A stretch of 64,000 bases of DNA from Tectiglobus sp965223355. GTDB lineage: Bacteria; Pseudomonadota; Alphaproteobacteria; Rhizobiales; Hyphomicrobiaceae. Below, in pieces: positions 36,419 through 44,941 of this stretch (its first letter is position 1; every line of letters begins with the position of its first letter). The stretch is taken from positions 1,240,001 through 1,304,000 of the forward strand of contig CBDCWE010000003.1 in the NCBI GenBank assembly GCA_965223355.1, written 5' to 3'. A program made the translations under genes and the position numbers. The notes below the pieces were generated by a model, which was given only the letters and a program-made list of their open reading frames with translations, was not told where the DNA came from and did not search any database.

Positions 36419-37448
36419 AGTTCACGTACAATCAAAGTCCCGTCTCTCTCGAGCATGCCAACGTGCTCGCGGCCGTCAAGGCCAAGCCTTCGGTTGCCGC
36501 TGAAGAAGCGGCAAGCCCTGACCGCCACTGTGCGCGATGGCGTCGCCGGTCTACCGTCGAGGCGGAAGAATGGGGTCGAGGCAGAAGAATGGCCTCTGGT
36601 GAGGCCAAACAAAAGAATAGGGCTCAAATTGAGAAGTGAGGAGGATCGACGAACAATAGGCAGATAACCAGGCAGGACCAATCGCCTGAAATCGGACCCC
36701 TGCCGGGGCGAGGCACAATCATCCTGTGGGTAGTGTGGCAACGCATCATGCGATTGCGTTCTGGACATAAGGAGATTGACCTCAAGCGACCACCATGGCG
36801 CAGCAACCAAACGCGACTGCGAAGACAACACAGCTCCCGGCAAGGTAACGACAGACAGTGGAAACCACGATTAGACAACACTACCCTCTTCAAATCTTTT
36901 TTGCGAAAGAAATCCTACGTTATCATCGCGCTCGGCCTTTCGCCTTCAGGACCATAGCCCACCGGGCAGGTACGCCCAAAGCGCCGCCCGACAAGGCAGA
37001 TCAACCCCGAACGCGTTGCACAGCGAGTCCCGAAAAACGGTCCGACCGGACCGAACGAAGACGCGCGCCCCTCACATCAGGCGACTTGCGCGTGTTTATG
37101 ATGCATGATCCGGGCTAAATATGTCACATCGTCGTCTCAGGTCATATTCTTGCTTTAAAAAATCTATAATTACTATTTGAATGCCCTCCTTAATCGCTAT
37201 ACTAAAATGTTACACTAAAGAATATGTAGTATGATATGTGCATACAATTAAAATATCGTTAATTTCATTGCTTCTTGGTTTTTAGTTCTTTTTGACGGTG
37301 CGGGCCCGCGTAACGTGTTGTGGCAAAGTTCACCCGGTCAGCTTTCAAAGCATGCGTGGCAGGCAAGCTCCAGCTTGGCGAACAATACCCAAGTGCCAGA
37401 CGCACTATGCTCGGCCTGCGGCATGCGCTATCGATTCAGTCGCGGACG
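36419..37448. other. Gene-poor stretch including the IS256 right end and an AT-rich block
   Basis: No supported gene. 36886-36924 is the right inverted repeat of IS256. 37120-37290 is unusually AT-rich for this window (TTTAAAAAATCTATAATTAC and similar) and might hold a promoter or be foreign DNA. No RNA gene or ribosome site could be recognised. Confidence 0.45.
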
Positions 37449-37916
37449 CTACTCGATCCGGTTCGGAAGTCCGCGACCATCGTTCCACCATCTGTTCGGA
37501 TTGGTGCTGTTCGGATCATAGTTAGAGCGGCTGGCCCAGTCCTCGCGCAGGAATATGACGGGCTCTTCGTAGTGATGGACATTGAGGATGGCGTCCATAA
37601 CGCGCTCAAGCGCTTGCAGATCCCGCTCGATCGAGACTTTCAGCTCGACCATTGGGTACGTCTCCGTCTGCCCGGCCGTAAACTCGGGCACATGCGTCGT
37701 CGTTGTCGATTGCGCTTGCGGTTGTGCGGTTTCCTTGCCAACGGCAGAGATGCTGGCGTTGCGCTGATAGCGACCGATGCTCAGCGGATGCGCCGCCATG
37801 ACGGCATCGAGGATTCGGTCGGTGTCTTCCGGCAGCGTTTGAATTTCGAGCGTCCAGACCGGCACAAGCCGGCCCGAACGCGCCTTGTAGTGTGTGAGGC
37901 CGTTCATCGCTGACAT
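37449..37916 (-). CDS. YqfO/CutA-like small protein, paralogue B
   Basis: A 155-residue cytoplasmic protein. WTLEIQTLPEDTDRILDAVMAAHPLSIGRYQRNASIS and a C-terminal LKVSIERDLQALERVMDAILNVHHYEEPVIFLREDWASRS resemble the ferredoxin-like domain inserted in NIF3/YqfO proteins, whose signature is HPYEEPA near the end. It shares a C-terminal block (EEP.I...E.W.SRS....NPNR.WN) with its upstream neighbour, so the two are duplicates. The start ATG (37916) overlaps the neighbour stop (TGATG), giving translational coupling. No enzymatic residues were identified and the role is unknown. It ends GLPNRIE. Confidence 0.7.
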   Translation of the reverse strand: MSAMNGLTHYKARSGRLVPVWTLEIQTLPEDTDRILDAVMAAHPLSIGRYQRNASISAVGKETAQPQAQSTTTTHVPEFTAGQTETYPMVELKVSIERDLQALERVMDAILNVHHYEEPVIFLREDWASRSNYDPNSTNPNRWWNDGRGLPNRIE

Positions 37917-38368
37917 CACCCAACCGATTGGCCATGCAGCTGGTCGGCGTCCGGCCGGTTCCAGTAGCGGTTCGGGTTGTCCTTGTCGTCGAGCAGCTTC
38001 GATCGGCTGCCCCATGCTTCGCTGACGCGGATCGTTGGTTCCTCATTGACGTGCACGGCGAAGATGACCTCGAAGGCCTTGTCGAGGAGCGCCGGATCGG
38101 GCGGCAACGAGAAGATGATTTGTTGCGCCGGAGTTTCCTGGATGGTGCCTTCCGCGCCGGCGTGGGAGCCCTCAAGGGCGCGAAAGCGCTGCGTACAGTT
38201 TTCGCGCACGAACAGCACGTTGTCGTAGGGACCCTGGGTCAGCGGCAGTTCCCGGCCCAGGGCTTCGAGCACCGGCGGAACGCCGCCTGTCGGCGTGTCG
38301 ACCGTCACCACCCATTCGCGCTCAAGCGTGGCCGGCGCCATGTCACGATTGTCCAATTGATGCGTCAT
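37916..38368 (-). CDS. YqfO/CutA-like small protein, paralogue A
   Basis: A 150-residue protein, first gene of a two-gene minus-strand operon divergent from a LysR regulator. REWVVTVDTPTGGVPPVLEALGRELPLTQGPYDNVLFV, then RFRALEGSHAGAEGTIQETPAQQIIFSLPPDPALLDKAFEVIFAVHVNEEPTIRV, follow the pattern of the YqfO-type domain (Gly-x-Tyr, RF.P..GS.P..G, HPYEEP), with HVNEEP replacing HPYEEP. ATG 38368 is preferred to an upstream in-frame ATG at 38479, which would overlap the LysR gene. Function unknown; a ligand sensor or metal-binding role is a guess from fold similarity. Confidence 0.7.
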   Translation of the reverse strand: MTHQLDNRDMAPATLEREWVVTVDTPTGGVPPVLEALGRELPLTQGPYDNVLFVRENCTQRFRALEGSHAGAEGTIQETPAQQIIFSLPPDPALLDKAFEVIFAVHVNEEPTIRVSEAWGSRSKLLDDKDNPNRYWNRPDADQLHGQSVG

Positions 38369-38463
38369 CGGCTGATCTCCGTAGCTATTTGACAATCGAT
38401 ACAGTAGGTTGGCGTTGTCGCTCTCAGAAGGAACATTCTTGAACTCAGGTTTGCATATTCCAA
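38369..38463. promoter_or_regulatory. Divergent intergenic region, likely LysR operator
   Basis: 95 bp separates the start codons of the YqfO-like operon (minus) and the LysR gene (plus), the classical arrangement for LysR control of the divergent genes. A TTGACA-like hexamer (in ATTTGACAATC, near 38387-38397) could be a -35 for the plus direction. A T-N11-A operator could not be fixed. Confidence 0.4.
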
Positions 38464-39378
38464 ATGTCTCAATTGTCACGCCGCCTACCGCCGCTCAGCT
38501 CTCTCGTCAACTTCGAAGTCGCCTGTCGACTGCGCAGCTTCACGCGCGCTGCCGACGAGCTGTCGATGTCGCAGGCCAGCATCAGCCGCCGCGTGCGCGC
38601 GTTGGAGCAGGATCTCGGCGTGTCGTTGTTTGAGCGGCGGCGCTACGACGTTATGCCCACCGACGAGGGAGAAATGTTCGCGGCAACCGTGCGTGCGGCC
38701 CTGCAGGAGCTTGCTGCAAGCGCTGACCGGCTGAGAGACCGCGGTCGTGGCCTGGAAACGCTGACAATCTTCTCCGATATGAGCTTGGGCAATGCCGTTG
38801 TGGCGCCTTGTCTCGGCGAGTTTCAACGTGCGAACCCATCGCTGAAATTGCGCGTGCTATCGTCTTACGAACCGATTGAGCGTATGGGCGATGAGTTTGA
38901 TGTCGGGCTGCAGTCCGGTCGGTGGGCCGAGGAGCAGTTTTCGATTGAGCCAATCGCCGACGACGTCATATTCCCGGTTTGCTCACCCCGATTTGCGGAG
39001 AGCCTGCCGGCCACCGTGACGCCCGTCGATTTGGCCCGTAGCCCGCTGCTGCATCTGGCTGATGTTGGGCGCACATGGCCAGACTGGCGCAGTTTCCTGG
39101 CGTTCTTTCGCTTGAAACAACCAAAGCCAATCGAAGGTCTTACCTTCAATTCGTACCAAATCTGTCTCGACGTCGCCGAACAGGGCGACGGCATTGCGTT
39201 GGGCTGGGGGCGCACGGTAAAGGATCGGCTCGATGCCGGCCGTTTGGTGCGCATCGAGGGGCTAACGATGCCGATTGCGAATGCTGTGAACGTATACCGA
39301 CGCAAGAGCGCCAAACCGAACCCTGCCGCAGACCAATTTATCGCCCTGCTGCGCTCAAAGATCCAACCGGCTGCGTGA
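38464..39378 (+). CDS. LysR-family transcriptional regulator
   Basis: A 304-residue LTTR. The winged helix-turn-helix is at residues about 10-70 (LSSLVNFEVACRLRSFTRAADELSMSQASISRRVRALEQDLGVSLFERR), with a linker helix, then a periplasmic-binding-type effector domain (LTIFSDMSLGNAVVAPCLGEFQRANPSLKLRVL, DVGLQSGRW, FPVCSPRFAESLP, CLDVAEQGDGIALGWGRTV). The pattern is close to GcvA-like LTTRs. It is divergent from the two YqfO-like genes and likely controls them. The effector is unknown. Confidence 0.92.
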   Translation: MSQLSRRLPPLSSLVNFEVACRLRSFTRAADELSMSQASISRRVRALEQDLGVSLFERRRYDVMPTDEGEMFAATVRAALQELAASADRLRDRGRGLETLTIFSDMSLGNAVVAPCLGEFQRANPSLKLRVLSSYEPIERMGDEFDVGLQSGRWAEEQFSIEPIADDVIFPVCSPRFAESLPATVTPVDLARSPLLHLADVGRTWPDWRSFLAFFRLKQPKPIEGLTFNSYQICLDVAEQGDGIALGWGRTVKDRLDAGRLVRIEGLTMPIANAVNVYRRKSAKPNPAADQFIALLRSKIQPAA

Positions 39379-39527
39379 CGCGGAGAATGTGGTTTTGGTT
39401 TATCTTCGGTGGTAAGAAAGTACAGCGCCTCACTTCCGGTTATGCCGGAGTTTCGAGTTTGATGTGCTCAGAGTGCTGCTTTCGCACCGGGGCCACAACC
39501 GGATTCAAGGAACAGGATGGCATGACA

Positions 39528-39878
39528 TCAATCAACCTGTTCCGGCTCATCGCTTGTGGATTCGCCAATGAAAGCAAGCGCTATTTCTTCGGTGATATAA
39601 AGGATATCCGACGACCCATCACTGGATTCAAACAAATCCTCAAGCTTGAACGGTTCTGACACTGTAACACCTTCGGTCAAAGCCAATACGCGTAGGGCCT
39701 CCATCTGCGCCCAGTTTGGGGAATGCCCTAACGGTATGCCCAAAAACTTGCCGTCCAGCCATCTGCGGCCAAGGAACATTGCGCCATCTGGCTGATAGTC
39801 CGGTAGGCTAACGCCTAACTCATTGTAAAAATGCACGACATTGCGCCAGTAGTCATTGGCATTAAAATGATCATCCAT
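39528..39878 (-). CDS. Acidic hypothetical protein beside IS630 (5' end possibly lost)
   Basis: A 116-residue, strongly acidic protein (MDDHFNANDYWRNVVHFYNELGVSLPDYQPDGAMFLGRRW..., C-terminus SDILYITEEIALAFIGESTSDEPEQVD). The frame stays open upstream of ATG 39878 up to the IS630 end, and the only ribosome-like GAGGAA is too close to this ATG, so the insertion may have removed the real start. No family was recognised. Its acidity and size recall immunity proteins, but no toxin is adjacent. Confidence 0.5.
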   Translation of the reverse strand: MDDHFNANDYWRNVVHFYNELGVSLPDYQPDGAMFLGRRWLDGKFLGIPLGHSPNWAQMEALRVLALTEGVTVSEPFKLEDLFESSDGSSDILYITEEIALAFIGESTSDEPEQVD

Positions 39879-39898
39879 TTCCTCGTTTGCATCTTCGT

Positions 39899-40889
39899 CT
39901 ACTGTTCTGACTCAGTCGGTTACCCCAAGCTTGATCTGATCGAGTTTGTCCTTGGCGCGGGCTTGTTTGTGGAGGATTGCCGTTGCCGACTTGGTCCACA
40001 CGAACGGCTTCGGGTCGGCGTTATGTTGGTCGAGATGGTCATGGATCGCGCCTTCGAGTTCATCAACGCTGCGAAAGACGCCGCGCCGGATGCGCTTCCT
40101 CGTGATCTCGGCAAAGAAGCGCTCGACGAGGTTCAGCCACGATGCGCCGGTCGGCGTGAAGTGCAAATGAAAGCGCGGATGCTTTTTCAGCCAGGCCTTG
40201 ACCTCGGGCGTCTTGTGGGTCGCGTCGTTGTCGACCACCAGGTGGATGTCGAGCTGCTTCTTGACCACCCTGTCGATGCGTTTGAGGAACCTGATGAACT
40301 CCTTCGCGCGATGGCGGGCCAAGCATTCGCCGACGACGAGGCCGGTCGCAACATCGAGGGCGGCGAACAGCGTTGTTGTCCCGTGCCGCCTGTAATCGTG
40401 CGTCATGGTCCGGGCCCGACCCTTCTTGAGCGGCAAGCCCGGCTGGCTGCGGTCGAGCGCCTGGAGCTGGCTCTTGTCATCGACGCTGAGCACCAGCGCC
40501 TTGTCCGGCGGGTTCATGTAACGACCGACTAAAGAGCGACGACGTCGGTGAGCTTCTCTTCAAACAGCGGATCGTTGGAGATCTTGAAGGTCTTTACCAG
40601 GTGCGGCTTGATCGAGGCTTGATCCCGGCCGCGCGCCAGATGCGCTGAACACTCGTGTGTGAGATCCCCATTTCCCGGGCCATCGAGCGCACCGACCAGT
40701 GGGTCGCGCCCGCCGGCAGTTCGGTGACCGTTTTGGTCAGCACCTTGGCCGGCGTGTTGGGCTTCGCGACGAGCGCCTCGACGGCGCGCTGACCGCCGCG
40801 GCTCAATGTGATTGTGCGTGTGCCATTCCTCATGGCCTGCACTATAATTGATTTGGCCTCTCAGGTGGGGGCAAATGTCAGTGACGGAA
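39899..40889 (-). mobile_element. IS630-family element, degenerate
   Basis: Ends near 39899 (CTACTGTTCTGACTCAGTCGG) and 40889 (complement of CTACTGTTCCGTCACTGACA) form imperfect inverted repeats, with TA at both borders as expected for IS630/Tc1-type insertion. The interior is one transposase in broken frames. Boundaries are approximate. Confidence 0.65.
39912..40842 (-). pseudogene. IS630 transposase, frameshifted
   Basis: The N-terminal piece (40842-40594) reads ITLSRGGQRAVEALVAKP... SVRSMAREMGISHTSVQRIWRAAGIKP, the HTH region. A short duplication around ATCAAGCC shifts the frame, then KPHLVKTFKISNDPLFEEKLTDVV is found, and another shift leads to the catalytic piece (40517-39912): LVLSVDDKSQLQALDRSQPGLP (first D), LHIHLVVDNDATHK-type block (second D), and FTPTGASWLNLVERFFAEITRK (E). 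The DDE residues survive, but at least two frameshifts prevent one product unless recoding occurs. Confidence 0.75.
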
Positions 40890-40931
40890 CAGTAGACGCA
40901 AGCTCATAAATCCGGTCGGATGCGATATACT

Positions 40932-41507
40932 TCAGGCTGCTTTGTCGTGACCGATGCCGAGATCGAGCACCGCCAGCACAAATCCAACACGATCGTCAAA
41001 CATCTCATTCAACATCGAGAAGTACGTCGCATCACTGGGCGAGATCTCACCGACGACCTCGCCGTATTCGAATTTCAGATCGCCATCGTAGCGTCGGGCA
41101 ATCGCCTGCATGCGTCGATTGTCGGGAAGACAGCTCATATAGAGATGGCGAATGCGCCTGTTGCGGGCGGCGCGAATGACATGCCCCATCAGTTCCGTGC
41201 CAATTCCGCGGTTCTGGTATTCGGCTTCGACGGTGAAAGCGGCTTCCGCATCACAACCCCAATTGACCGACAGTTTTCTCAGCTCAGCGATGGCGCGCAG
41301 GTGGCCACCATTGAAGTAGCCGAAGGCGAGGTTGCCCGATGTGGTTGTGCCTTCGACGTACTGATCAATGAACTGATCGGAGACGGCGTGGGCAAAGCGC
41401 ATCCGACGCGCCGTAACATCAAGCCTGTGCAGGTGATCTCGAATCCTATCGAGGTCAGTTGCCCAAAGTTTCCGTATCGTTCCCTGCCAAGTCGGACATT
41501 CGCTCAT
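40932..41507 (-). CDS. GNAT-family N-acetyltransferase
   Basis: A 191-residue GNAT enzyme that would move an acetyl group from acetyl-CoA to an amine. Motif A is seen as AAFTVEAEYQNRGIGTELMGHVIRAARNRRIRHLYMSCLPDNRRMQAIARRYD (Q-N-R-G-I-G-T pyrophosphate loop). The start ATG 41507 has AGGAGG seven bases upstream on the minus strand. A longer open frame upstream has no support. The substrate is unknown. The 3' end lies about 40 bp from the IS630 border. Confidence 0.85.
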   Translation of the reverse strand: MSECPTWQGTIRKLWATDLDRIRDHLHRLDVTARRMRFAHAVSDQFIDQYVEGTTTSGNLAFGYFNGGHLRAIAELRKLSVNWGCDAEAAFTVEAEYQNRGIGTELMGHVIRAARNRRIRHLYMSCLPDNRRMQAIARRYDGDLKFEYGEVVGEISPSDATYFSMLNEMFDDRVGFVLAVLDLGIGHDKAA

Positions 41508-41750
41508 GATCGAACCTCCTGATGAGTACGAGTTTGACTGACCGCATCGCGCGCCGCTGGTGTTGTTGCTGACCAATTCTGTCGAGCACGATCCGTGCCT
41601 TCCACGATCCGGCCTTCCACCAAAGCAGTTTACTTGGACCGGATTTCGAGTGCTCGCGAGGATGTCGCATGTCACCGACGGAGCCGGTGGATAACTCTGT
41701 CGCAGAGCTTGGAGTTGACCGAGCGGTTGCCACGGCTTAGCGATCTGGCC

Positions 41751-42893
41751 ATGAACGGGAATCTCCTCAAGCTCTTCAATGCCAAGATTGCGGCCGGCGA
41801 ACTGGAGGCGGACGCAGCACAAGCGCAAGCGGCGGCGCGCTTCGCCAGTCTTGCCGTTTCGCTGAACGCCTGGCGCCAATCGCGAGGTGGGTTGAGGCGG
41901 CTTTTCGGCGCGCAACCAGAACCACCGAAAGGGCTCTATTTGCACGGCAGCGTCGGGCGCGGCAAGACCATGCTGATGGACATGTTCCATCAGACGGCAC
42001 CGATCGCCGCCAAACGACGGGTGCACTTCCATGAATTCATGGCCGACGTCCACGAACGCATTGGCGAAGCGCGAAAGTGCGTGCAGGGCGATCCCATCCC
42101 AACCGTGGCCAAGGAAATTGCACGACAGACGCGGCTGTTGTGTTTCGATGAATTCCACGTCACCGACATCGCCGATGCGATGATCCTCGGACGGTTGTTC
42201 AAGGTGCTGTTCGAGGACGGGGTTGTCGTCGTTGCAACATCGAACGCGCATCCGAGCGAACTCTACAAGAACGGGCTTAACCGGCAGCTGTTCCTGCCGT
42301 TCATCGATCTAATCGGTCGCTATATGGAGGTCCATGAGCTCGATGCGCAGAAGGACTTTCGCCGCGACAAACTCACTGGCAGAAAGCTCTATTTCACGCC
42401 TGCCGACGACACCGCGAGGGCCGGTCTCGATGCGTTGTGGCTCGACCTGACCGGCACTAAAGACTTCGATGCGTGTACCCTCGTGGTCAAGGGGCGCCGG
42501 GTTGAGGTGCCTCGTTCAGCAATGGGCGTTGCCCGGTTCGGCTTTGATGATCTGTGTGCAAAGCCGCTGGGAACGCTGGATTATCTCGCAATTGCGCATG
42601 CCTATCACACGGTGATGATCGACGGCATTCCGGTTTTGTCGCGGGCCAGGCGCAACGAAGCCCGCAGGTTCATCAATCTGATCGATACGCTCTACGACAA
42701 TCGCATATGCCTGATTGCATCGGCCGACGCGGAGCCGGCGGCAATCTACATCGAAGGTGACGGTGTGGAGTTGTTCGAGCGCACGCAATCACGGCTGATC
42801 GAAATGCGCAGCGAAGACTACCTCGCGGAACGGGGCCACCGCCATGAGCAGGTGGTTGGGCAGGTCGAACCGGTCGCAGATGCCGAAACCTAA
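41751..42893 (+). CDS. zapE: Cell division ATPase ZapE (AFG1/LACE1-like)
   Basis: A 380-residue P-loop ATPase of the ZapE/AFG1 family, which in E. coli acts at the Z-ring and in mitochondria helps degrade respiratory subunits. It has Walker A GSVGRGKTMLMD (about 66-77), FHEFMADVHERI, Walker B RLLCFDEFHVTDIADAMIL (about 128-146), sensor VVVATSNAHPSELYKNGLNRQLFLPFI, and C-terminal FDDLCAKPLGTLDYLAIAHAYHTVMIDGIPVL...EARRFINLIDTLYD. ATG 41751 gives the family N-terminus. Upstream in-frame codons are non-conserved. Confidence 0.93.
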   Translation: MNGNLLKLFNAKIAAGELEADAAQAQAAARFASLAVSLNAWRQSRGGLRRLFGAQPEPPKGLYLHGSVGRGKTMLMDMFHQTAPIAAKRRVHFHEFMADVHERIGEARKCVQGDPIPTVAKEIARQTRLLCFDEFHVTDIADAMILGRLFKVLFEDGVVVVATSNAHPSELYKNGLNRQLFLPFIDLIGRYMEVHELDAQKDFRRDKLTGRKLYFTPADDTARAGLDALWLDLTGTKDFDACTLVVKGRRVEVPRSAMGVARFGFDDLCAKPLGTLDYLAIAHAYHTVMIDGIPVLSRARRNEARRFINLIDTLYDNRICLIASADAEPAAIYIEGDGVELFERTQSRLIEMRSEDYLAERGHRHEQVVGQVEPVADAET

Positions 42894-42982
42894 CCGCCAA
42901 TGCCGTGCGCACGGACGCGCCCTTGGCGCCGGTCGCGGTTGCGATCCTGCATAATCAATCCGCTTGGATGCCACGGGTTGTT

Positions 42983-43243
42983 TTACGATAGATCATCGTC
43001 GGTAAGCCGACGGGCGGCGTCTTCCGTCATGAGTGGTATGCCGTCGACAATGGGAAACGCCAGGCGCGCCGACCGGCTAATCAATTCATTGGTTTGCGGG
43101 CGATACTCCAAGCTGGTTTTGGTGAGCGGGCAAATTAGCCACTCGAGCACCTTTGGATCGACGGTCCGCGGCGCGTCTTCGCGTTCCGCTTGGTCGGGTG
43201 AGGGCCGGTCGGAGGCACCGTTCGGGTTCCGCGGCTGGTTCAT
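42983..43243 (-). CDS. Trm112/UPF0434 family small protein
   Basis: An 86-residue protein with the Trm112-like core VDPKVLEWLICPLTKTSLEYRPQTNELISRSARLAFPIVDGIPLMTEDAARRL (about residues 28-80). The N-terminal 27 residues are a polar Pro/Asp/Glu-rich extension. Trm112 partners activate methyltransferases in other organisms; the bacterial role is not settled. The start overlaps the stop of the upstream LON-domain gene (ATGA), so the two are coupled. Confidence 0.88.
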   Translation of the reverse strand: MNQPRNPNGASDRPSPDQAEREDAPRTVDPKVLEWLICPLTKTSLEYRPQTNELISRSARLAFPIVDGIPLMTEDAARRLTDDDLS

Positions 43244-43917
43244 TGCAGCCCGCCGCCGGAACGGTTGTCAGCCGCAAGTTCCATTGTTGCCAGGGTCTTG
43301 AGGATCTCGGCGCGCTGGGCCAGGTCAGCAGCTTCCAGAAGTGCCTGTTTTTCTTCGGGACCAAACGGACTGATGATTGACAGGACATTGATCAACAGCT
43401 CGGTCGAGGCGTTTTCGATCGCCGTCCAATCAGCCTGCAAGTCCCGGGCTTCGAGATAATTCTTCAAAACCGGCAGCAGCCGCTTTCGGTCGACCTCGTC
43501 TTCGCCGCGCCCGACCTGCAGATCTCCGGCAAAGCCCTCGTAGCTGACATCAAACGAGCGATAGGGATCGCCGGTACTGCGCTCGGATACCGTGCGGAAC
43601 CGTGCAACGCCGGTCAGTGAAATGGCGAGGCGGCCATCATCAAGTTCCTGGTAGGCCGTCACCCGCCCCGCGCATCCAATTTGCTTGAGCGGTGCGGCGC
43701 CGTCCGCGGGGCTTTCTTCTTCTCCGGCGGTCGCAAGCGGTTGGATGATGCCGAGCACGCGCGAGGTCGAGATCACGTGTTCGAACATCGCAAGATATCG
43801 CGGCTCGAAGATATTGAGTGGCAGCGTAAACCGCGGCAACAGGATCGCACCGCGCAGCGGAAACAGCGCGATTGTCGGCGGCAGGTCACGAACACTGCGA
43901 TAGTTGGCGAAGGGCAC
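43240..43917 (-). CDS. LON-substrate-binding-domain protein (no protease domain)
   Basis: A 225-residue stand-alone LON N-terminal domain: LPPTIALFPLRGAILLPRFTLPLNIFEPRYLAMFEHVI, then LGIIQPL, IGCAGRVTAYQELDDGRLAISLTGVARFRTVSE, and a helical end INVLSIISPFGPEEKQALLEAADLAQRAEILKTLATMEL. The ATPase and Ser-Lys protease parts of Lon are absent, which is normal for this YcaO-neighbour/LonB-like small family in alphaproteobacteria. It is coupled to the downstream Trm112-like gene and close to ybbN upstream. Confidence 0.9.
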   Translation of the reverse strand: MPFANYRSVRDLPPTIALFPLRGAILLPRFTLPLNIFEPRYLAMFEHVISTSRVLGIIQPLATAGEEESPADGAAPLKQIGCAGRVTAYQELDDGRLAISLTGVARFRTVSERSTGDPYRSFDVSYEGFAGDLQVGRGEDEVDRKRLLPVLKNYLEARDLQADWTAIENASTELLINVLSIISPFGPEEKQALLEAADLAQRAEILKTLATMELAADNRSGGGLQ

Positions 43918-43952
43918 GGCGCGATCCCTTTACTGGATATCGTCGGGCAACC

Positions 43953-44870
43953 TCAAGAAAACAGCAGCGACGACAACTGCCTGCGCCCTTCCAGGGTGTG
44001 CGGGTCCTTCGGCCCCCAGGCCTCGAAGAACTGGACGAGTTGCTTGCGCGCTGCTTCATCGTTCCAGCCGCGATCTCGGCGGAATACTTCGAGCAACTCG
44101 CCAATTGCGCGCTCTTTGTCGCCGGCAGCGGCCGCCGCCATCGCAATCTCGAACCTTGCTTCGTGATCGGCCGGATTTGCAGCGAGGCGCGCTTCCAGCG
44201 GTCCGAATTCAGAAGCAGTCGGCGCCTTTTCGGCGAGCTCAAGCGTCGCCGTGACACTCGCAACGGCCGGATTGTTGGCCTTGTCGGGGGGAACCAGGGC
44301 GATCGTTTGTTTGGCGCGTTCCGTGTCGCCGCTCTGCAAATAGCATTTGGCGAGCCCGGCCAGGGCGTCGGGTTGTTGGCCATCCGACTGCAGAATGGCG
44401 GCGTAAATCTGAGCGGCGCCTTGCAGGTCGCCGGCCTCGAAAGCCTGTTCGGCCTGGTCGATCGCGGCTTGCGTTTCAGCCTCGGCATCAGGACCGAGGA
44501 GACGGTCGATGAATTCGCGCAGACCGCTTTCCTGCTGCGCGCCCATGAAACCGTCGAGCGGCTTGCCGTTGCGGAATGCGTAGACGGTCGGCAGCGACTG
44601 GATTCGCAGCTGACCGGCAATCGCTGGATGTTCATCGACATTCAGCTTCACCAGGCGGACCTTGCCGCCGTAGCTCTTGACGACGGTCTCGAGGAGCGGG
44701 GTCAATTGCTTGCAGGGCCCGCACCATTCTGCCCAGAAGTCGACCAGCACCAGGCTGTCGCGCGAGGCCTCAATCACATCCGTGGCGAAGGCGGCCGTGC
44801 TGGTGTTCTTGATGATGTCGGCGTCGGGCCCGACGCCTTGGCCCGGGTTGGAACCGATCTGTAAGCTCAT
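43953..44870 (-). CDS. ybbN: YbbN/CnoX-type thioredoxin-TPR co-chaperone
   Basis: A 305-residue protein: a thioredoxin domain (residues about 20-120) with WAEWCGPCK (C50-G-P-C53), then tetratricopeptide-type helices (AIDQAEQAFEAGDLQGAAQIYAAILQSDGQQPDALAGLAKCYLQSGD..., AERAIGELLEVFRRDRGWNDEAARKQLVQFFEAWGPKDP). CnoX-type proteins protect proteins from oxidative aggregation and hand them to chaperones. ATG 44870 sits 9 bases after GGAG; the ATG at 44876 is too close. It forms a minus-strand cluster with the LON and Trm112 genes. Confidence 0.92.
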   Translation of the reverse strand: MSLQIGSNPGQGVGPDADIIKNTSTAAFATDVIEASRDSLVLVDFWAEWCGPCKQLTPLLETVVKSYGGKVRLVKLNVDEHPAIAGQLRIQSLPTVYAFRNGKPLDGFMGAQQESGLREFIDRLLGPDAEAETQAAIDQAEQAFEAGDLQGAAQIYAAILQSDGQQPDALAGLAKCYLQSGDTERAKQTIALVPPDKANNPAVASVTATLELAEKAPTASEFGPLEARLAANPADHEARFEIAMAAAAAGDKERAIGELLEVFRRDRGWNDEAARKQLVQFFEAWGPKDPHTLEGRRQLSSLLFS

Positions 44871-44941
44871 GTCCATATACTCCGTTGAGGGTGAACCGGG
44901 ACTTCGGTTGCGATCTTGCCCGCTCACCATCGCGTCAACCC

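Larger units (their letters stand above)
33842..36924 (+). mobile_element. IS256-family element with IS110 inserted in it
   Basis: 39-bp terminal inverted repeats lie at 33842-33880 (starting GATAACGTAGGATTTCTTTC) and 36886-36924, and differ at one position. Inside: an intact IS256 transposase (33950-35176), an IS110 transposase (35294-36322), a CTAG-type palindromic repeat (36323-36418) and about 470 bp of unassigned DNA. IS256 elements are normally about 1.3-1.5 kb, so the 3.08-kb length is explained by later insertions between the transposase and the right end. No clear target duplication was seen at the outer borders. Confidence 0.7.

Noticed and set aside
40932..42251. Long minus-strand reading of the GNAT gene (439 codons)
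   Set aside because: The upstream part is the shadow of zapE; ATG 41507 with AGGAGG is a clear start.
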